This document shows positions 63,167 through 64,000 of a stretch of 64,000 bases of DNA, piece by piece. Source of the DNA: Arthrobacter sp. UNC362MFTsu5.1. GTDB lineage: Bacteria; Actinomycetota; Actinomycetes; Actinomycetales; Micrococcaceae. Under the pieces are notes generated by a model. That model did no database searches and was not told the DNA's origin. It was given only the letters and a program-made list of their open reading frames with translations. Where the stretch lies: positions 1-64,000 of the forward strand of contig NZ_JMLE01000008.1 in the NCBI RefSeq assembly GCF_000685965.1. The letters run 5' to 3'. Position numbers and translations under genes: made by a program. The stretch's first letter is position 1. Every line of letters begins with the position of its first letter.

Positions 63167-64000
63167 CTAGGGTTTCGCGGCCATCGGGCCGGTGGGGAAC
63201 GGACCTGCCGGAAGCGGCCCGTGCGCCACGCCCGGACCGAACACGGGACCGGGTTCCGGTCGTTTGGCTGTCAGGCCCAGGTTCGCGGGGCGTTGCCGGA
63301 CCCGGCGCACCACCCAGGGGAACAGGTAATCCTTGGCCCAGACCAGGTCGCTGCTTCGGGCCTGCCGCCAGCTGCCGACCGGCAGCACCTTGGGCTCCAG
63401 GGGTTTCAGGGTGTGCGGGACGTTCAGTGTCTCCAGCACCATGGCCGCGATGGTGTGATGGCCCAGCGGGGAGAAATGGAGGCGGTCAGGATCCCACATG
63501 TGCGGCGCGGCCAACTGGCGCAGGCTCCAGAGGTCGGCCACCACGCCGTCATGCCGGGCCGCAATGGTGCGTATGTTTTCGTTGAAGATGGCCACCTTGC
63601 CGCGGATGCGGCTGAATACCGGAGTGCTTCCCCAGTCCGGGCCGGTGAAGAGCACCACTGTTGCTCCGGTGGCGCTCAGCAGCGCGATCGCCGGATCCAG
63701 CCTCTCTGCCAGCTTGTCCGGGTCGCTGCCGCGGAACACGATGTCATTGCCGCCCGCGGAGAGCGTGACCAGGTCCGGCTTCAGCTCGAGGGCCGGCCCC
63801 AGCTGGTCATCCACGATCTGCTGGAGCAGGCGGCCCCTGACGGCCAGGTTGGCGTAGGCGAAGTCCTGGTGGCCCTGGCTCAGTTCTTCGGCGACCCGGT
63901 CCGCCCAGCCGCGGACACCTCCGGGGCTCCGTGGCTCCGGATCGCCGTACCCCTCGGTAAAGGAATCTCCCAGTGCCACGTATCGGTTCCAGGGGTGCGG
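63167..64000 (-). CDS. SGNH/GDSL hydrolase, 5' end outside window
   Basis: At least 278 residues. Block I is ALGDSFTEGYGD with the catalytic Ser, block III is AGGNDIVF, and block V DRLHFSPLGHH supplies Asp and His. The frame continues to the right edge as PHPWNRYVALGDS, as in related proteins, so the start is beyond 64000. A lipase/esterase of unknown substrate with no visible signal peptide in this part. Confidence 0.88.
   Translation of the reverse strand, partial: PHPWNRYVALGDSFTEGYGDPEPRSPGGVRGWADRVAEELSQGHQDFAYANLAVRGRLLQQIVDDQLGPALELKPDLVTLSAGGNDIVFRGSDPDKLAERLDPAIALLSATGATVVLFTGPDWGSTPVFSRIRGKVAIFNENIRTIAARHDGVVADLWSLRQLAAPHMWDPDRLHFSPLGHHTIAAMVLETLNVPHTLKPLEPKVLPVGSWRQARSSDLVWAKDYLFPWVVRRVRQRPANLGLTAKRPEPGPVFGPGVAHGPLPAGPFPTGPMAAKP

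Overview
The window is high-GC DNA (GTG and TTG starts are common, genes are tightly packed and often overlap by ATGA). Gene content points to an actinobacterium of the Arthrobacter/Pseudarthrobacter type (Micrococcaceae): DUF4193, DUF222-HNH, MmyB-type regulator, fused Dpp permease-ATPase, actinobacterial HhH-GPD protein, many plant-polymer enzymes. The species call is inference. No rRNA, tRNA, CRISPR array, insertion sequence or phage gene was seen, and no gap between genes exceeds about 300 bases.

Layout. 1-7.7 kb: a minus-strand sugar operon (solute-binding lipoprotein, two permeases, oxidoreductase, ThuA protein, oxidoreductase) divergent from a LacI regulator, with two identical 12-bp palindromes between them. 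7.8-14.4 kb: DUF4193 gene, then a complete urease operon ureABCEFGD plus a nickel permease. 14.4-21.5 kb: metallo-hydrolase, base-excision repair protein, FAD-Rieske oxidoreductase, and a TetR-controlled permease/amidohydrolase pair with a perfect palindromic operator.

21.5-45.5 kb is the most interesting part. It contains GH43, an IclR regulator, GH1 beta-glucosidase, a family-5 ABC importer, two GH78 alpha-L-rhamnosidases, three alpha/beta-hydrolase esterases, a VOC protein, a fumarylacetoacetate-hydrolase-family protein, a class A flavin monooxygenase, a DUF3500 protein and a bicupin quercetin 2,3-dioxygenase. Seven copies of one 15-bp pseudo-palindrome (about TTTCAnTnnnTGAAA) sit in front of its transcription units, including the regulator itself. 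I read this as one IclR-controlled regulon for uptake and degradation of flavonol glycosides such as rutin or quercitrin: sugars are clipped off, quercetin is opened to a depside with release of CO, esterases split the depside, and the monooxygenase, DUF3500 and FAH proteins are candidates for the phloroglucinol-type half. Enzyme families are seen; substrate and order of steps are inferred.

45.5-53 kb: DUF222-HNH protein, small cupin, carboxymuconolactone-decarboxylase-like protein, a decayed alcohol dehydrogenase remnant, an intact alcohol dehydrogenase and a large secreted alpha-amylase with a cre-like operator. 53-64 kb: PrmC-like methyltransferase, glycosyltransferase plus amylo-alpha-1,6-glucosidase, a YtxH-like protein, a GlsB-type membrane protein, three aldo/keto reductases divergent from an MmyB-type regulator, a small unknown protein, dodecin, and an SGNH hydrolase that runs off the right edge.
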